Source: Rhodobacteraceae bacterium LMO-JJ12 (GTDB lineage Bacteria > Pseudomonadota > Alphaproteobacteria > Rhodobacterales > Rhodobacteraceae). Taken from it: DNA of 64,000 nt. Each line of letters opens with the position of its first letter. Within the stretch, counting starts at the first letter, position 1. The DNA lies in the NCBI GenBank assembly GCA_021555075.1, contig JAKGBX010000001.1:2046001-2110000 (forward strand), read 5' to 3'. The notes under the pieces were generated by a model, which did not search any database, had not been told where the DNA came from, and saw only the letters and a list, made by a program, of their open reading frames with translations. A program made the position numbers and the translations under genes. This document shows, one piece after another, positions 27,062 to 38,350 of the stretch.

Positions 27062-28350
27062 CACCCCTGAAGCATGGCGGCAAGACCAACTGGTGCACCT
27101 TGCCCATCAACCAGGGTCTTGATGTGCAAATAGCGCTCCGCCCCCAGAAGTGCCGTGGCCTTGGCGGCGATCTTCTGCTCGCGTTCGGCCAATGGCAGCG
27201 GTGCATCAAGATCGTGAAAGACCTGGCGCGTTTCCCCGCTGACCAGATCAACCTCAAGGCGCGCCTGCATTTCGCTTAACGTGTCATCAGCCGCCACCAC
27301 AACCTTGTCGCGCAGCGCCTGCACCGCGGGCTGAGCACAGAGCTTATCGCTGAAACTGTCGAGCCGCGCGGTATCAGCCCCGAGATAATGCATCGCCAAC
27401 ACCGTGGAATAGGAGAATTTGGCGCCGAGCCCTGTCTCTGGCGCGGGTTGATTGCAAACGCTGAGCCAGCGCGGATGGGTGTGAACCCGGATCGCGGTGA
27501 TGTCATCACCTGCCACATCAATCTGCGCCGACGCCTCCAGCGTCGCATGCAACCCGTGACAACAGGCATGAAACTTGTGGCTGACACTCTCGAAAAGCCA
27601 GTCTTCACCCAAGCCGTCAAACGCGGTTCCGTCCGCCGCGCCGTGATGCGTCGGCCCAAATCCCTGCGGCCCTTCCAGCGCGCCGATGCGGGCCTCCATG
27701 CCCAGCCGCGCCAGCGACGCCGCCTCAACACCGTTCGACGCCGCCAACCCGGCATTGAAAGGCTTGCCCATGGTGCCAAACTGCGACTTCAACCCGCTTG
27801 CCCGCGTTGCCAACAGCCCAAGTGCGGTCTGCATCTGATCAGGTGTCAGCCGCATCAACCGACCAGCCGCCACACAGGCGCCCACCGATCCGGCTGTCGC
27901 TGTCTGATGAAAACCGGTCTGATAATGTGCGCGCCCAAGCCACACACCAAACCGGATCGACGCTTCCATGCCGATCAACGCCGCCGCCTGAAACTCGGCG
28001 CCATTCGCCCCCATCGCTTCGGCCACAGCCAGCGCCGCCGGGACAACCCCGACGGACGGATGTCCGATATGAGCGAAATGCGTGTCGTCATAATCAAGCG
28101 CGTGGGAGATCGTGCCATTGACCAGAGCCGCCATACGTATTGGCACGCGCCCGCCGCCGATCAGGGCCGCCTGCCCTGCGCCGCCTTCTTCAGCCGCAAG
28201 GGCATGCATCACGCCCGACACCGGCTCGCGCATGCCCGCAATCCCCACGGCCATCCAGTCGATCAACGATAGCCGCACAACCGCGCGCACTGCTTCAGGG
28301 GCCTGGCATTCGGACAAGGCAAATTCCGCAAGTTTCTCTGACACGCTCAT
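27061..28350 (-). CDS. MmgE/PrpD family protein
   Basis: This is a 429-residue MmgE/PrpD-fold protein. The family includes 2-methylcitrate dehydratase, cis-aconitate decarboxylase and iminodisuccinate epimerase. Typical segments are the N-terminal helical core with ALVNGTISHALDYDDTHF (~83-100), HIGHPSVGVVPAALA, and KFHACCHGLHATLEA near residues 270-285. No prp operon genes are nearby, so methylcitrate-cycle function is not supported. The start at 28350 follows GGGAGCCACC. Longer frames reach into the hairpin repeat upstream. Confidence 0.88.
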   Translation of the reverse strand: MSVSEKLAEFALSECQAPEAVRAVVRLSLIDWMAVGIAGMREPVSGVMHALAAEEGGAGQAALIGGGRVPIRMAALVNGTISHALDYDDTHFAHIGHPSVGVVPAALAVAEAMGANGAEFQAAALIGMEASIRFGVWLGRAHYQTGFHQTATAGSVGACVAAGRLMRLTPDQMQTALGLLATRASGLKSQFGTMGKPFNAGLAASNGVEAASLARLGMEARIGALEGPQGFGPTHHGAADGTAFDGLGEDWLFESVSHKFHACCHGLHATLEASAQIDVAGDDITAIRVHTHPRWLSVCNQPAPETGLGAKFSYSTVLAMHYLGADTARLDSFSDKLCAQPAVQALRDKVVVAADDTLSEMQARLEVDLVSGETRQVFHDLDAPLPLAEREQKIAAKATALLGAERYLHIKTLVDGQGAPVGLAAMLQG

Positions 28351-28410
28351 GGTGGCTCCCTTTCCCTTCAAATTCCTGACGGCCCGATCCAGAATGAAAG
28401 CCTCCCCATG

Positions 28411-28475
28411 CCTTCCTCTGACCTGAAATATCCCGGGGGTGCGGGGAGAGAACTCCCGTTCCTGCCCTTCAAACC
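28411..28475 (-). repeat. Dispersed 3' hairpin repeat, copy 2
   Basis: This is related to the elements at 7433 and 52465. It has CTGAAATATCCC, GGGGGTGCGGGG, then a short stem GGGAG with loop AGAA and CTCCC. It lies 3' of the minus-strand START-domain gene (stop at 28486) and upstream of the MmgE/PrpD gene. The position is consistent with a terminator-like role for the former. Confidence 0.65.
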
Positions 28476-28485
28476 AACGCAACAC

Positions 28486-28935
28486 TCAGTCATAGAGCGC
28501 CTCGGCCCGTGTCTCGAACGCCCGCACAATCCGCTGCATCGCCTCGTTGAAGAATAACCCGATCGCCTTTTGCAGGATCAGGTTCCTGAACTCGAAATCA
28601 ACATCGAACGTCACCTCGCATGCCGACTCACCAAGATCGCGAAAATCCCAGGTCGAACGCAGGTATTTGAAAGGCCCATCAAGATATTCAACCTCGATCC
28701 TCCCGGCCTCGAGATAAAGTCGCACCCGGCTGCCGAAACGCTCGCGAAACACTTTGAAGCTGATCACCAGATCCGCCAACATCTCTTCGCCGCCATCGGA
28801 CATCGGCGTGACCGAGCGGATGCGCGCCGCGGCGCACCACGGCAGAAATTGCGGATAGGATGCCACATCGGCCACCAGATCGTACATCTGGCGCGCGCTG
28901 TAGGGCAGTTGCCTGGTTTCCGAGTGGGTCGGCAT
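28486..28935 (-). CDS. COQ10/RatA-like START-domain protein
   Basis: This is a 149-residue polyketide-cyclase/START-like protein of the COQ10/YfjG group. The N-terminal motif [23 protein letters not shown] is diagnostic, and the C-terminal helix is [18 protein letters not shown]. In mitochondria and alphaproteobacteria, COQ10 homologues bind ubiquinone and support respiration. The E. coli homologue was described as RatA toxin, but there is no ratB partner here. The quinone-binding role is therefore the better guess. The start (28935) is preceded by GGAAACCAG. Confidence 0.88.
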   Translation of the reverse strand: MPTHSETRQLPYSARQMYDLVADVASYPQFLPWCAAARIRSVTPMSDGGEEMLADLVISFKVFRERFGSRVRLYLEAGRIEVEYLDGPFKYLRSTWDFRDLGESACEVTFDVDFEFRNLILQKAIGLFFNEAMQRIVRAFETRAEALYD

Positions 28936-29005
28936 ATCGCTCCGTTTGGCAGGTGACAGGGACGCCCCATGTCGTATGCTGCCCACAAATATTCAAGGGG
29001 AAATC

Positions 29006-29551
29006 ATGCCACACCGCCCATACGTGATCGACACAATGATCTCGGCCAAGACAATTGCCGCAAGGATCGAAGAGCTCGCACGCGAGATTCGTCGGGAATA
29101 TGCCGACACCGACAAACTGGTGGTGGTTGGCCTTCTGCGCGGCTCGTTCGTGTTCATTGCCGACCTGGTGCGCGAACTCGATCTGCCCGTCGAGGTCGAT
29201 TTTCTCGAAGCCTCTTCCTATGGCAACGACATGGAATCAAGCCGCGAGGTGCGCATCCTGAAGGACATTCGCGGTCAGATCGAAGGGCGTGATGTGCTGG
29301 TGGTCGAAGATATCGTCGACACCGGCTACACGCTCGATCACGTCATTCATCTGCTGAAAAGCCGTCTTCCGCGCAAGCTGCGCACCATTGCGCTGCTCGA
29401 CAAACCGTCGCGGCGCGAAACCGGGGTCAAGGCCGACTGGATCGGCTTTGAGATTCCCGACGAGTTTGTCGTTGGCTATGGCATCGACTTTGCACAGCGC
29501 AATCGCAACCTGCCCTATATCGGCAAGGTGCGCTTTACCGATCAGGTCTGA
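29006..29551 (+). CDS. hpt: Hypoxanthine phosphoribosyltransferase
   Basis: This is a 181-residue purine salvage enzyme that converts hypoxanthine or guanine plus PRPP to IMP or GMP. The PRPP-binding motif is [14 protein letters not shown] (~100-113). The catalytic aspartate lies in that loop, and the purine-binding lysine lies in [22 protein letters not shown] 29006 follows AAGGGG with six bases spacing. It starts 70 bases from the divergent START-domain gene. Confidence 0.96.
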   Translation: MPHRPYVIDTMISAKTIAARIEELAREIRREYADTDKLVVVGLLRGSFVFIADLVRELDLPVEVDFLEASSYGNDMESSREVRILKDIRGQIEGRDVLVVEDIVDTGYTLDHVIHLLKSRLPRKLRTIALLDKPSRRETGVKADWIGFEIPDEFVVGYGIDFAQRNRNLPYIGKVRFTDQV

Positions 29552-29556
29552 GCGCG

Positions 29557-30471
29557 TTACCAGTCGGCGTAAATTTGGGCGGCTTCGGCCTTATCTTCCT
29601 CCGACAGTTCCGCGTTCACATCGCTACAGACCGTTTCGAACTGTGCTTGCTGATCGTCACGCGCCAGATCCAGGCCCAGCATGCAATAGGCACCTGCCAT
29701 GGCACCCGATTGCCAATAGCCGGGTGTGTTGAGCACGAAATCGGCCAGATTTACCGCCGCGTTGCCATCGCCAAGCGCCACGGCCTCAAGGTAGAGCGCA
29801 TAGGCCGCTGGCGCGTTGATCTCGCCGCCAAATCCGGTTTCATAACTATAGGCCAGATTGCCAATCGCAATGCCATAACCGGTCTCTGCCGTTTCGCTGT
29901 AAAGCGCGCGGGCGCGGGGCTCGTCTTTCTCGACACCCTGCCCAAGGCGATAAAGTTCGGCCAACGCATTGCCGGATTCGCCGTTGCCATGCTCAAGCCC
30001 GCGTTCAAACGCGGCGCGCGCGGCGTCAAGATCGACGGGTTCGCCTTCACCATCGCGGTGCATGCGACCGCGCTCCCAATAGGCCGCCGCTATACCCTGG
30101 GCGATGGCCGTCTCAAGAAGTGTTGCGGCGCGGGCATAGTCCTTGGGCACTCCAGGCGCCCCCTCCCGCAGCAAAGTGCCTAGATTTATGGACGCTTTGC
30201 CAAAATCCTGAGCTACCGATTTTTCATACCATTCCAGTGCCTTGACAGCATCTTGCGGAACACCGTTACCATTTTCATAGGCGATACCGACAATATTTTG
30301 TGCATTGGCATCCCCCGCTTCAGCGGCAGGAATCAAGGTCTTGAGTGCGGTTTCATAGTGGCCGGCCAGATAGGCGTCGCGGGCATCGTCGATCTCACCT
30401 CCCGAAACTGGCGTGACGACAGCAAACGCGAGGGTCAATCCGCAAAGCGCGGTGGAAATGCATTGGGTCAT
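29557..30471 (-). CDS. Secreted Sel1-like repeat protein
   Basis: This is a 304-residue protein with a cleavable signal peptide (to about residue 24, ending PVSGGE) and about six Sel1-type TPR repeats. Examples are AQNIVGIAYENGNGVPQDAVKALEWYEK, GKASINLGTLLREGAPGVPKDYARA and GNALAELYRLGQGVEKDEPRARALY. Sel1 repeats are protein-protein interaction scaffolds and occur in periplasmic or envelope regulators. The role here is unknown. The chosen start is preceded by TGGAG with five bases spacing. It converges tightly (five bases) on hpt. Confidence 0.85.
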   Translation of the reverse strand: MTQCISTALCGLTLAFAVVTPVSGGEIDDARDAYLAGHYETALKTLIPAAEAGDANAQNIVGIAYENGNGVPQDAVKALEWYEKSVAQDFGKASINLGTLLREGAPGVPKDYARAATLLETAIAQGIAAAYWERGRMHRDGEGEPVDLDAARAAFERGLEHGNGESGNALAELYRLGQGVEKDEPRARALYSETAETGYGIAIGNLAYSYETGFGGEINAPAAYALYLEAVALGDGNAAVNLADFVLNTPGYWQSGAMAGAYCMLGLDLARDDQQAQFETVCSDVNAELSEEDKAEAAQIYADW

Positions 30472-30538
30472 TGGAAACTCCAGTCTAGAATGTGATGAGT
30501 GTATCCTGTTTCGAGCAATGGCCAAGAGGAGAGACGCA

Positions 30539-30730
30539 ATGATCGGCATCAGACAATTGTTGCGGATGTCGAAATGGGCACGTCATCCCCCCTCGACGCG
30601 GATGGTGATCATGGTGGCGGGCATTATTGTCGTCGCGCTGGTGATTGCGGGGATCGAACATTTCATCGGATGGCCCGATGCCTTGAGCATGGAACCCCAG
30701 CCGCGCCGCCCTCGCCTGCCGCTGCAATAA
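30539..30730 (+). CDS. Small one-TM protein (63 aa)
   Basis: This is a short unrecognised gene. AAGAGGAGAG lies just upstream of ATG 30539, giving a strong ribosome binding site. The product has a basic amphipathic N-terminus (about residues 1-20), one hydrophobic helix at about 22-42 (MVIMVAGIIVVALVIAGIEHF), and a proline- and arginine-rich tail. An in-frame ATG at 30518 exists but lies upstream of that site. It is divergent from the Sel1 protein gene, with 67 bases between the starts. Confidence 0.6.
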   Translation: MIGIRQLLRMSKWARHPPSTRMVIMVAGIIVVALVIAGIEHFIGWPDALSMEPQPRRPRLPLQ

Positions 30731-30861
30731 CCCCCACATCACGAGAAAGTGAGCAATTGTTTGCTGATGCACAGTAGCCCTGCGCATGGTGACGCTATGC
30801 GACACGCCATCGCGCGCTATAGTGGTGCAAGGATATAACTGGTTCACCAAGGAGTTATTCG

Positions 30862-31347
30862 ATGAACAAGACCACCGCAGCCCTGTCCGCTCTGGTTCTT
30901 GCCGGAGCCCTCGCCGGCACCGCCTTTGCCCAGAGCGACATCGACCCCAACATCGCACGCGCAATCAAGGCCCGCCAATCGCAGATGACGCTCTATGCGT
31001 TCAACCTCGGTGTTCTGGGTGGAATGGCCAAAGGCGAAATGGAGTATGACGCCGATGCAGCCTCAAAAGCCGCCGGCAATCTGGCGGCACTGTCGAGCCT
31101 TGATCAGTCGCGCTTGTGGCCACAAGGGTCGGATAACTTTGAGGTTGGCACCGAGGTGACCGAGGCGCTGCCCAAGATCTGGGACGCAGATAGCGACATT
31201 GGTGCCAAAGGCAAAGCGCTGGCCGATGCGGCAGCAGCAATGAATGGTGTGGCTGGCAACGGTCTTGATGCGTTGCGTGGTGCCATGGGGCCGCTTGGCA
31301 AAGCCTGCGGCGATTGCCACAAGGCCTATCGGCAACCCGATTCCTGA
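30862..31347 (+). CDS. Cytochrome c' / c556 family protein
   Basis: This is a 161-residue periplasmic monohaem cytochrome of the c' (class II) family. A signal peptide ends near residue 22 (TAFAQS), a four-helix bundle follows, and the haem motif CGDCHKAY lies at the very C-terminus, as expected for class II. Members bind NO or act as electron carriers. AAGGAG lies just before ATG 30862. The dihaem cytochrome follows after 23 bases, so the pair is probably co-transcribed. Confidence 0.93.
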   Translation: MNKTTAALSALVLAGALAGTAFAQSDIDPNIARAIKARQSQMTLYAFNLGVLGGMAKGEMEYDADAASKAAGNLAALSSLDQSRLWPQGSDNFEVGTEVTEALPKIWDADSDIGAKGKALADAAAAMNGVAGNGLDALRGAMGPLGKACGDCHKAYRQPDS

Positions 31348-31370
31348 CCTCCCGCCAAACGTGAGGAACA

Positions 31371-32255
31371 ATGCGTAGAGCATTGAAAATACTAGCGATC
31401 CTTGTGATCATTGGGTTGGCGGCCTCCTGGTGGCTGACCCGACCCGGCAGGATTGATCCGGCGGATCTGGCCGGGCTTTCCGGTGATGCGGCGCGTGGCG
31501 AGATGGTCTTTTGGGTAGGCGGCTGCGCTTCGTGCCATGCTGCGCCCAAGGCCGAGGGCGACGCGCGTCTGGTGCTGTCCGGTGGGCTGGCTTTCGAGTC
31601 GCCATTTGGAACGTTCTTCGCCCCCAATATCTCGCCTGATCCGACCCACGGCATCGGCGGCTGGAGCGTGGAAGATCTGGCCAATGCAATGCAACACGGC
31701 ACCGGGCCTGACGGGGCGCATTATTATCCGGCCTTCCCCTATACCTCCTATGCACGCGCAGATTTAAGCGATATTGCCGACCTGCACGCCTTTCTCGCCA
31801 CGCTGCCCGCATCCGACAGCCCGAGCCAAGCACATGACGTGGGCTTTCCGTTCAATATCCGCCGTAGCCTGGGCGGCTGGAAGCTGCTCTTTGCACGCAC
31901 CGATTGGGTGCGCGATGTCAGTGGAGAAGAATTGGAGCGCGGGCGCTATCTTGTTGAATCCCTCGGCCATTGTGGCGAATGCCATACGCCGCGCAACGCA
32001 TTGGGCGGATTGGATTATTCCCGATGGTTACAAGGTGCGCCGACACCTGACGGCAAGGGAAAAGTGCCCGCGTTGACCCCCGACAAGCTCGACTGGTCGG
32101 CACTTGATATCGCCTCTTATCTCGCCACCGGTTTCACCCCGGAATACGACGTGGCTGGTGGCGAAATGGCGGATGTCGTGCAAAACCTTGCTCACCTGCC
32201 AGAGAGCGATTTGCAGGCGATCACCGCCTATCTCATGGCACTGCCAACACCTTAA
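31371..32255 (+). CDS. Dihaem c-type cytochrome
   Basis: This is a 294-residue protein with an N-terminal hydrophobic anchor (about residues 5-22, ending ASWWLTRPG) and two cytochrome c domains. The haem motifs are CASCH (~50) and CGECH (~202), each with a plausible distal methionine further on. It resembles the membrane cytochrome subunits of alcohol/aldehyde dehydrogenases, but no dehydrogenase subunit is adjacent. With the upstream cytochrome c' it looks like a small periplasmic electron-transfer pair. Confidence 0.9.
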   Translation: MRRALKILAILVIIGLAASWWLTRPGRIDPADLAGLSGDAARGEMVFWVGGCASCHAAPKAEGDARLVLSGGLAFESPFGTFFAPNISPDPTHGIGGWSVEDLANAMQHGTGPDGAHYYPAFPYTSYARADLSDIADLHAFLATLPASDSPSQAHDVGFPFNIRRSLGGWKLLFARTDWVRDVSGEELERGRYLVESLGHCGECHTPRNALGGLDYSRWLQGAPTPDGKGKVPALTPDKLDWSALDIASYLATGFTPEYDVAGGEMADVVQNLAHLPESDLQAITAYLMALPTP

Positions 32256-32285
32256 CAAGACGTGGCTGATGGCACCGCCAAGCCC

Positions 32286-33236
32286 CTAGGCTTGCCCCAG
32301 CTTGGCCAGCCGATTGGCCCGCAGACGCGCGAAATCATCACCCGCGTGATAGGATGAGCGCGTCAAGGGCGTGGCCGAAACCATCAAGAACCCTTTGCCA
32401 TAGGCGGCTTTTTCATAGGCTTTGAACTCATCCGGGTGCACAAAACGCTCAACGGCGTGGTGTTTGGCTGTCGGTTGCAGGTATTGCCCGATGGTCAGAA
32501 AATCGACATCCGCCGCGCGCATGTCGTCCATTACCTGCCGCACACCTTGGCCATCTTCACCAAGGCCCACCATGACACCGGATTTGGTGAACATCGAAGG
32601 ATCCAACTCCTTGACCCGTTGCAGCAGACGCAGGGAATGAAAATAGCGCGCGCCGGGGCGCACCGAGGGGTACAGCCCCGGCACGGTCTCAAGATTGTGG
32701 TTGAACACGTCTGGGCGCGCCTCGACCACCACTTCCAGGACTTTGTCGTCACATTTCAGGAAATCGGGCGTCAGAATTTCAATCGTCGTCTTCGGGCTTT
32801 GATGGCGAACGGCGCGGATGGTTTGGGCAAAGTGGTCAGCGCCGCCATCTTCCAGATCGTCACGATCCACCGAAGTGATCACCACATGGGAAAGACCCAG
32901 CGTTTTCACCGCATGCGCCACCCGTCCCGGCTCAAATGCGTCCAACGCATCGGGGCGGCCGGTGGCGATATTGCAGAACGAACACCCGCGGGTGCAAATC
33001 TCGCCCATGATCATCATCGTGGCGTGGCCCTGGCTCCAGCATTCCCCGACATTGGGGCAACCGGCCTCTTCGCAGACCGTTACCAGCTTGTTCTCGCGCA
33101 TGATCTTGTGAGTATCGGCATAGCCCGTGCCACTGGGCGCCTTGACGCGAATCCAGCTCGGCTTCTTCGGCTGGGCCTTGTCGGGCCGATGGGCTTTTTC
33201 GGGGTGGCGTTCGCCGGGGATGTTGAGATCGCGCAT
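32286..33236 (-). CDS. lipA: Lipoyl synthase LipA
   Basis: This is a 316-residue radical SAM enzyme that inserts two sulfurs into octanoyl groups on lipoate-dependent proteins. The auxiliary cluster motif [12 protein letters not shown] is at about residues 54-65 and the radical SAM motif CTRGCSFC at about 80-87. The C-terminal [10 protein letters not shown] supplies the serine ligand to the auxiliary cluster. All expected ligands are present. The lipB partner is not in the window. Confidence 0.97.
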   Translation of the reverse strand: MRDLNIPGERHPEKAHRPDKAQPKKPSWIRVKAPSGTGYADTHKIMRENKLVTVCEEAGCPNVGECWSQGHATMMIMGEICTRGCSFCNIATGRPDALDAFEPGRVAHAVKTLGLSHVVITSVDRDDLEDGGADHFAQTIRAVRHQSPKTTIEILTPDFLKCDDKVLEVVVEARPDVFNHNLETVPGLYPSVRPGARYFHSLRLLQRVKELDPSMFTKSGVMVGLGEDGQGVRQVMDDMRAADVDFLTIGQYLQPTAKHHAVERFVHPDEFKAYEKAAYGKGFLMVSATPLTRSSYHAGDDFARLRANRLAKLGQA

Positions 33237-33358
33237 AGGGTCGTCCTTAGCCGGGTTTGCACCCTTATATATGCCGCTTTGTCAGGACACCACTTGTGAA
33301 TGCGCAAACACCGTCATGCGCGCGGATCATGGCGCAGGTTTCGCGACGTGCAGCTAGC

Positions 33359-34354
33359 TCAGTAATCCGACGTGATGGTGTGTTGCGTTTCGCTATCACG
33401 CGCGCTGGAAGACATCGCAACACCCGATTCCGACTCCGCTTGGCGCGCGCGATGCAACACGCGCGTGCCAGCGGTGCGCAAAATCGCAGCCAGATCATCG
33501 AACCAGCCGGTTTGACCCTGCAAATCGCGCCGCACAAGGCCGATGGTGCGTCCGGGTTCAGGCGGGCAAAACCGCATCAGAGCAAGTTCCGGTGTGGCTG
33601 CAAGCGTGCTGGTCAGCGACATTTCCGGCAGGAAGGTCAGGCCAAACCCTTCCGCCACCAACCCTGCCAGCGTGCCCAATGACGACGCCCCGAGATCAAC
33701 CCGCGTGACGGCGCGCTCCAACCCGCAAACCTCAAGCGCCTGATCGGCAAGACAGTGGCCCTCATCAAGCAAGAGCAAACGCTCTGGATCAAGCGCGGCG
33801 GGCCGCATTGGCTTTGGTCCGGCCTGAAGTTTGGTCAGTTGCGCTCGTGAACCCGCCAAAAGAAAGCGGTCTTCAAACAGGATCGTCTCACAAAGCCCCG
33901 AGCCGCCCGCAGGCAGCGCCATCACCGCCGCATCAAGCCGCCCGTCAGCCAGATCCTCAAGCAATGCATCCGTCTGCGCTTCGCGCACCCTGAGGTCGAG
34001 CGACAGATCACCCATGCGCAAAATTGGCAGCGCGACAGGCAACAAATAGGGTGCGACGGTGGGGATAACCCCAAGCCGCAACCGCCCAGACAGGCCCTCC
34101 TTCCAACGCACAGATTCGTGCATCACTTCAATCTCGGCCTTGATGGCGCGCGCCGAGCGCAGCACCGCCTGCCCCGCTGGCGTCAGCGCCAACCCCTGCC
34201 GGTCAATCAGTTGAGCACCAAGCCGTGCTTCCATCTCGCGAATCTGGGTGGAAAGTGCGGGCTGGGTAACATGGCACTTCTCAGCCGCGCGTCCGAAATG
34301 GCGGGTTTCGCTCAAGGCGATAAAATACGAAAGCTGGCGCAGAGTGATTTCCAT
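33359..34354 (-). CDS. oxyR: OxyR-like LysR family regulator
   Basis: This is a 331-residue LysR-type regulator. The N-terminal winged HTH is FGRAAEKCHVTQPALSTQIREME (~20-42). The redox pair of OxyR is conserved as Cys201 and Cys210 in DEGHCLADQALEVCG, with the same nine-residue spacing as Cys199/Cys208 of E. coli OxyR. It should sense hydrogen peroxide and activate katG, which is divergently encoded across a 161-base gap. The C-terminal tail after residue ~300 is longer than in E. coli and Ser/Arg rich. Confidence 0.93.
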   Translation of the reverse strand: MEITLRQLSYFIALSETRHFGRAAEKCHVTQPALSTQIREMEARLGAQLIDRQGLALTPAGQAVLRSARAIKAEIEVMHESVRWKEGLSGRLRLGVIPTVAPYLLPVALPILRMGDLSLDLRVREAQTDALLEDLADGRLDAAVMALPAGGSGLCETILFEDRFLLAGSRAQLTKLQAGPKPMRPAALDPERLLLLDEGHCLADQALEVCGLERAVTRVDLGASSLGTLAGLVAEGFGLTFLPEMSLTSTLAATPELALMRFCPPEPGRTIGLVRRDLQGQTGWFDDLAAILRTAGTRVLHRARQAESESGVAMSSSARDSETQHTITSDY

Positions 34355-36702
<2,348 letters not shown>

Positions 36703-36727
36703 CCCCTGGCCGACCAAAAACCCGAGT

Positions 36728-36763
36728 GGGCGCGGCAGGGGAACCTGTCGTGCCCGTTTTTTT
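36728..36763 (+). terminator. Intrinsic terminator after katG
   Basis: A 12-bp stem (two G-U pairs), GGGCGCGGCAGG (36728-36739), GGAA tetraloop and CCTGTCGTGCCC (36744-36755), is followed by G and seven T residues. It begins 26 bases after the katG stop. Confidence 0.85.
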
Positions 36764-36893
36764 GGCACTTTAGCCCATCCAAACTTGCGCTGCCACGGCC
36801 CCCTGCCATGCGACGAGACTACGCATTGAACTCACCTTTAAATCATTCTAGATCGCAGGTTGGATTCAAGTAACATCAAGAGGGGATATACCG

Positions 36894-37430
36894 ATGAAGC
36901 CAGGAACACGCATACCCGACGTGACCTTCAAGACCCGCGTTCGTGACGAAAGCGTTGGCGGGCCGAACCCGTTCCGCTGGCAGGACATGACATCGGATGA
37001 CTTTTTCAAGGGAAAACGGGTCATCCTGTTCTCGCTGCCAGGAGCCTTCACACCCACCTGCTCGACCTATCAGCTGCCCGGCTTTGAAAAGAACGCCGAA
37101 GAATTCGCCAAGCTGGGCATCGACGACATCTATTGCATGTCCGTGAACGACAGCTTCGTGATGAACAAATGGGCCGAGTCCCAGGCGCTGAAGAATGTAA
37201 AAGTAATCCCCGATGGGTCGGGCGCATTCACCGCGCAGATCGGCATGCTGGTCGACAAGGATAACCTTGGTTTTGGCAAACGTTCATGGCGCTATGCGGT
37301 GATCATCAATGACGGTGTTGTCGAAGCCTGGTTTGAAGAGCCCGGTCGTGCCGACAATCATGGTGAAGATCCTTATGGCGAATCCTCGCCCGAGACCCTG
37401 CTCAACTATTTGCAGAAGAAAGCCGCGTAA
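36894..37430 (+). CDS. Peroxiredoxin, Prx5/type II family
   Basis: This is a 178-residue thiol peroxidase of the Prx5 (redoxin) family. The active-site motif is FSLPGAFTPTCSTYQ with peroxidatic Cys56. A further cysteine in DDIYCMSVND (~84) is in the position of a second conserved cysteine in bacterial members. It reduces hydrogen peroxide or alkyl peroxides with glutathione/glutaredoxin or thioredoxin as donor. It follows katG but is separated by a terminator, so it has its own promoter. A perfect terminator lies downstream. Confidence 0.94.
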   Translation: MKPGTRIPDVTFKTRVRDESVGGPNPFRWQDMTSDDFFKGKRVILFSLPGAFTPTCSTYQLPGFEKNAEEFAKLGIDDIYCMSVNDSFVMNKWAESQALKNVKVIPDGSGAFTAQIGMLVDKDNLGFGKRSWRYAVIINDGVVEAWFEEPGRADNHGEDPYGESSPETLLNYLQKKAA

Positions 37431-37450
37431 GCGACTCCTACTATTCAAGG

Positions 37451-37484
37451 AAAGGCCTGCCAATCTGGCAGGCCTTTCTGTTTT
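37451..37484 (+). terminator. Intrinsic terminator after peroxiredoxin
   Basis: This is a perfect 12-bp stem, AAAGGCCTGCCA (37451-37462), loop ATC and TGGCAGGCCTTT (37466-37477), followed by CTGTTTTA. It begins 20 bases after the peroxiredoxin stop. Confidence 0.88.
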
Positions 37485-37601
37485 ATGGGGTCCAGGCCAC
37501 CCGTGTTGCCGCGTCTCGCTCATCGCCCTGCGACTGCGCGACCGCTTGCAATGGCTGCCTGCTTGCGGCAGTCAGGGGACGACAATCGAAGGAGACGCGC
37601 C

Positions 37602-38327
37602 ATGGATTGGCAAGCACACAGGCGCGACGCCCATGCGCTGGGACGGACCCAGGAATTTCTCAAGCAGATCACCTTTGGCGGCAATGACGGCATCGTCACG
37701 ACCTTTGCCATCGTCGCCAGTTTCGCGGGCGCCGGCGCCGATGGCGTGACCCAGATCGGCGCCATGGCGGTATTGGTCTTTGGTCTTGCCAACATGTTTG
37801 CCGATGGCGTCAGCATGGGGCTGGGTGAGTTTCTTTCGACGCGTTCAGAGCATGATCTCTACCGCTCAAGACGCGCACAGGAGTTGGCCGAAATTACCAC
37901 CAACCCGAAACAGGAACGTCTTGAGTTGTCCACCATCCTGCATCAACGCGGGCTGAACGAGGCTGACTCCGCCGCCGTCACCGAAGTTCTGGTACGAAAC
38001 CCCTCGATGATGGCCGATCTGATGATGACTTATGAATTCGGCATGATGGATCCCGACGATGACAACCCGGTGATCAAGGGCCTGTTCACCTTTATAAGCT
38101 TCGTGGTGTTTGGTGCGGTGCCGCTCTTGCCTTACCTACTGTTGCCGCCAGATATGCAAACCTTCTATCTGTCCCTGATTGCCTCGGGCGGCGCGCTGAT
38201 CGCGTTGGGCCTTTTGCGCTGGAATGCCACGGGCGAGCACTTGCTGCGTTGTGTTGGCGAAACCGTCGCAGTCGGCTCGACTTGTGGCGCGGTGGCCTTT
38301 GGTGTTGGTTGGATCGTGGGGGGCTGA
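37602..38327 (+). CDS. VIT1/CCC1 family transporter
   Basis: This is a 241-residue membrane protein of the VIT1/CCC1 family, whose eukaryotic members move Fe2+/Mn2+ into vacuoles. TM1 contains the family motif GGNDGIVTTFAIVASFAGA (~28-46). TM2 is followed by ADGVSMGLGEFLSTRSE, and a cytoplasmic helical domain with acidic and Met residues (~95-145) precedes three more TM helices. Bacterial members probably export iron or manganese. AAGGAGA precedes ATG 37602. Its place after peroxide-defence genes fits metal detoxification, which is an inference. Confidence 0.9.
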   Translation: MDWQAHRRDAHALGRTQEFLKQITFGGNDGIVTTFAIVASFAGAGADGVTQIGAMAVLVFGLANMFADGVSMGLGEFLSTRSEHDLYRSRRAQELAEITTNPKQERLELSTILHQRGLNEADSAAVTEVLVRNPSMMADLMMTYEFGMMDPDDDNPVIKGLFTFISFVVFGAVPLLPYLLLPPDMQTFYLSLIASGGALIALGLLRWNATGEHLLRCVGETVAVGSTCGAVAFGVGWIVGG

Positions 38328-38350
38328 GCCCCCCGTTTCGAGGCGTCGAC

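Noticed and set aside
28486-28935. Type II toxin of a RatAB toxin-antitoxin system
   Set aside because: There is no RatB partner, and the sequence fits the COQ10 ubiquinone-binding START group, which is the more likely role.
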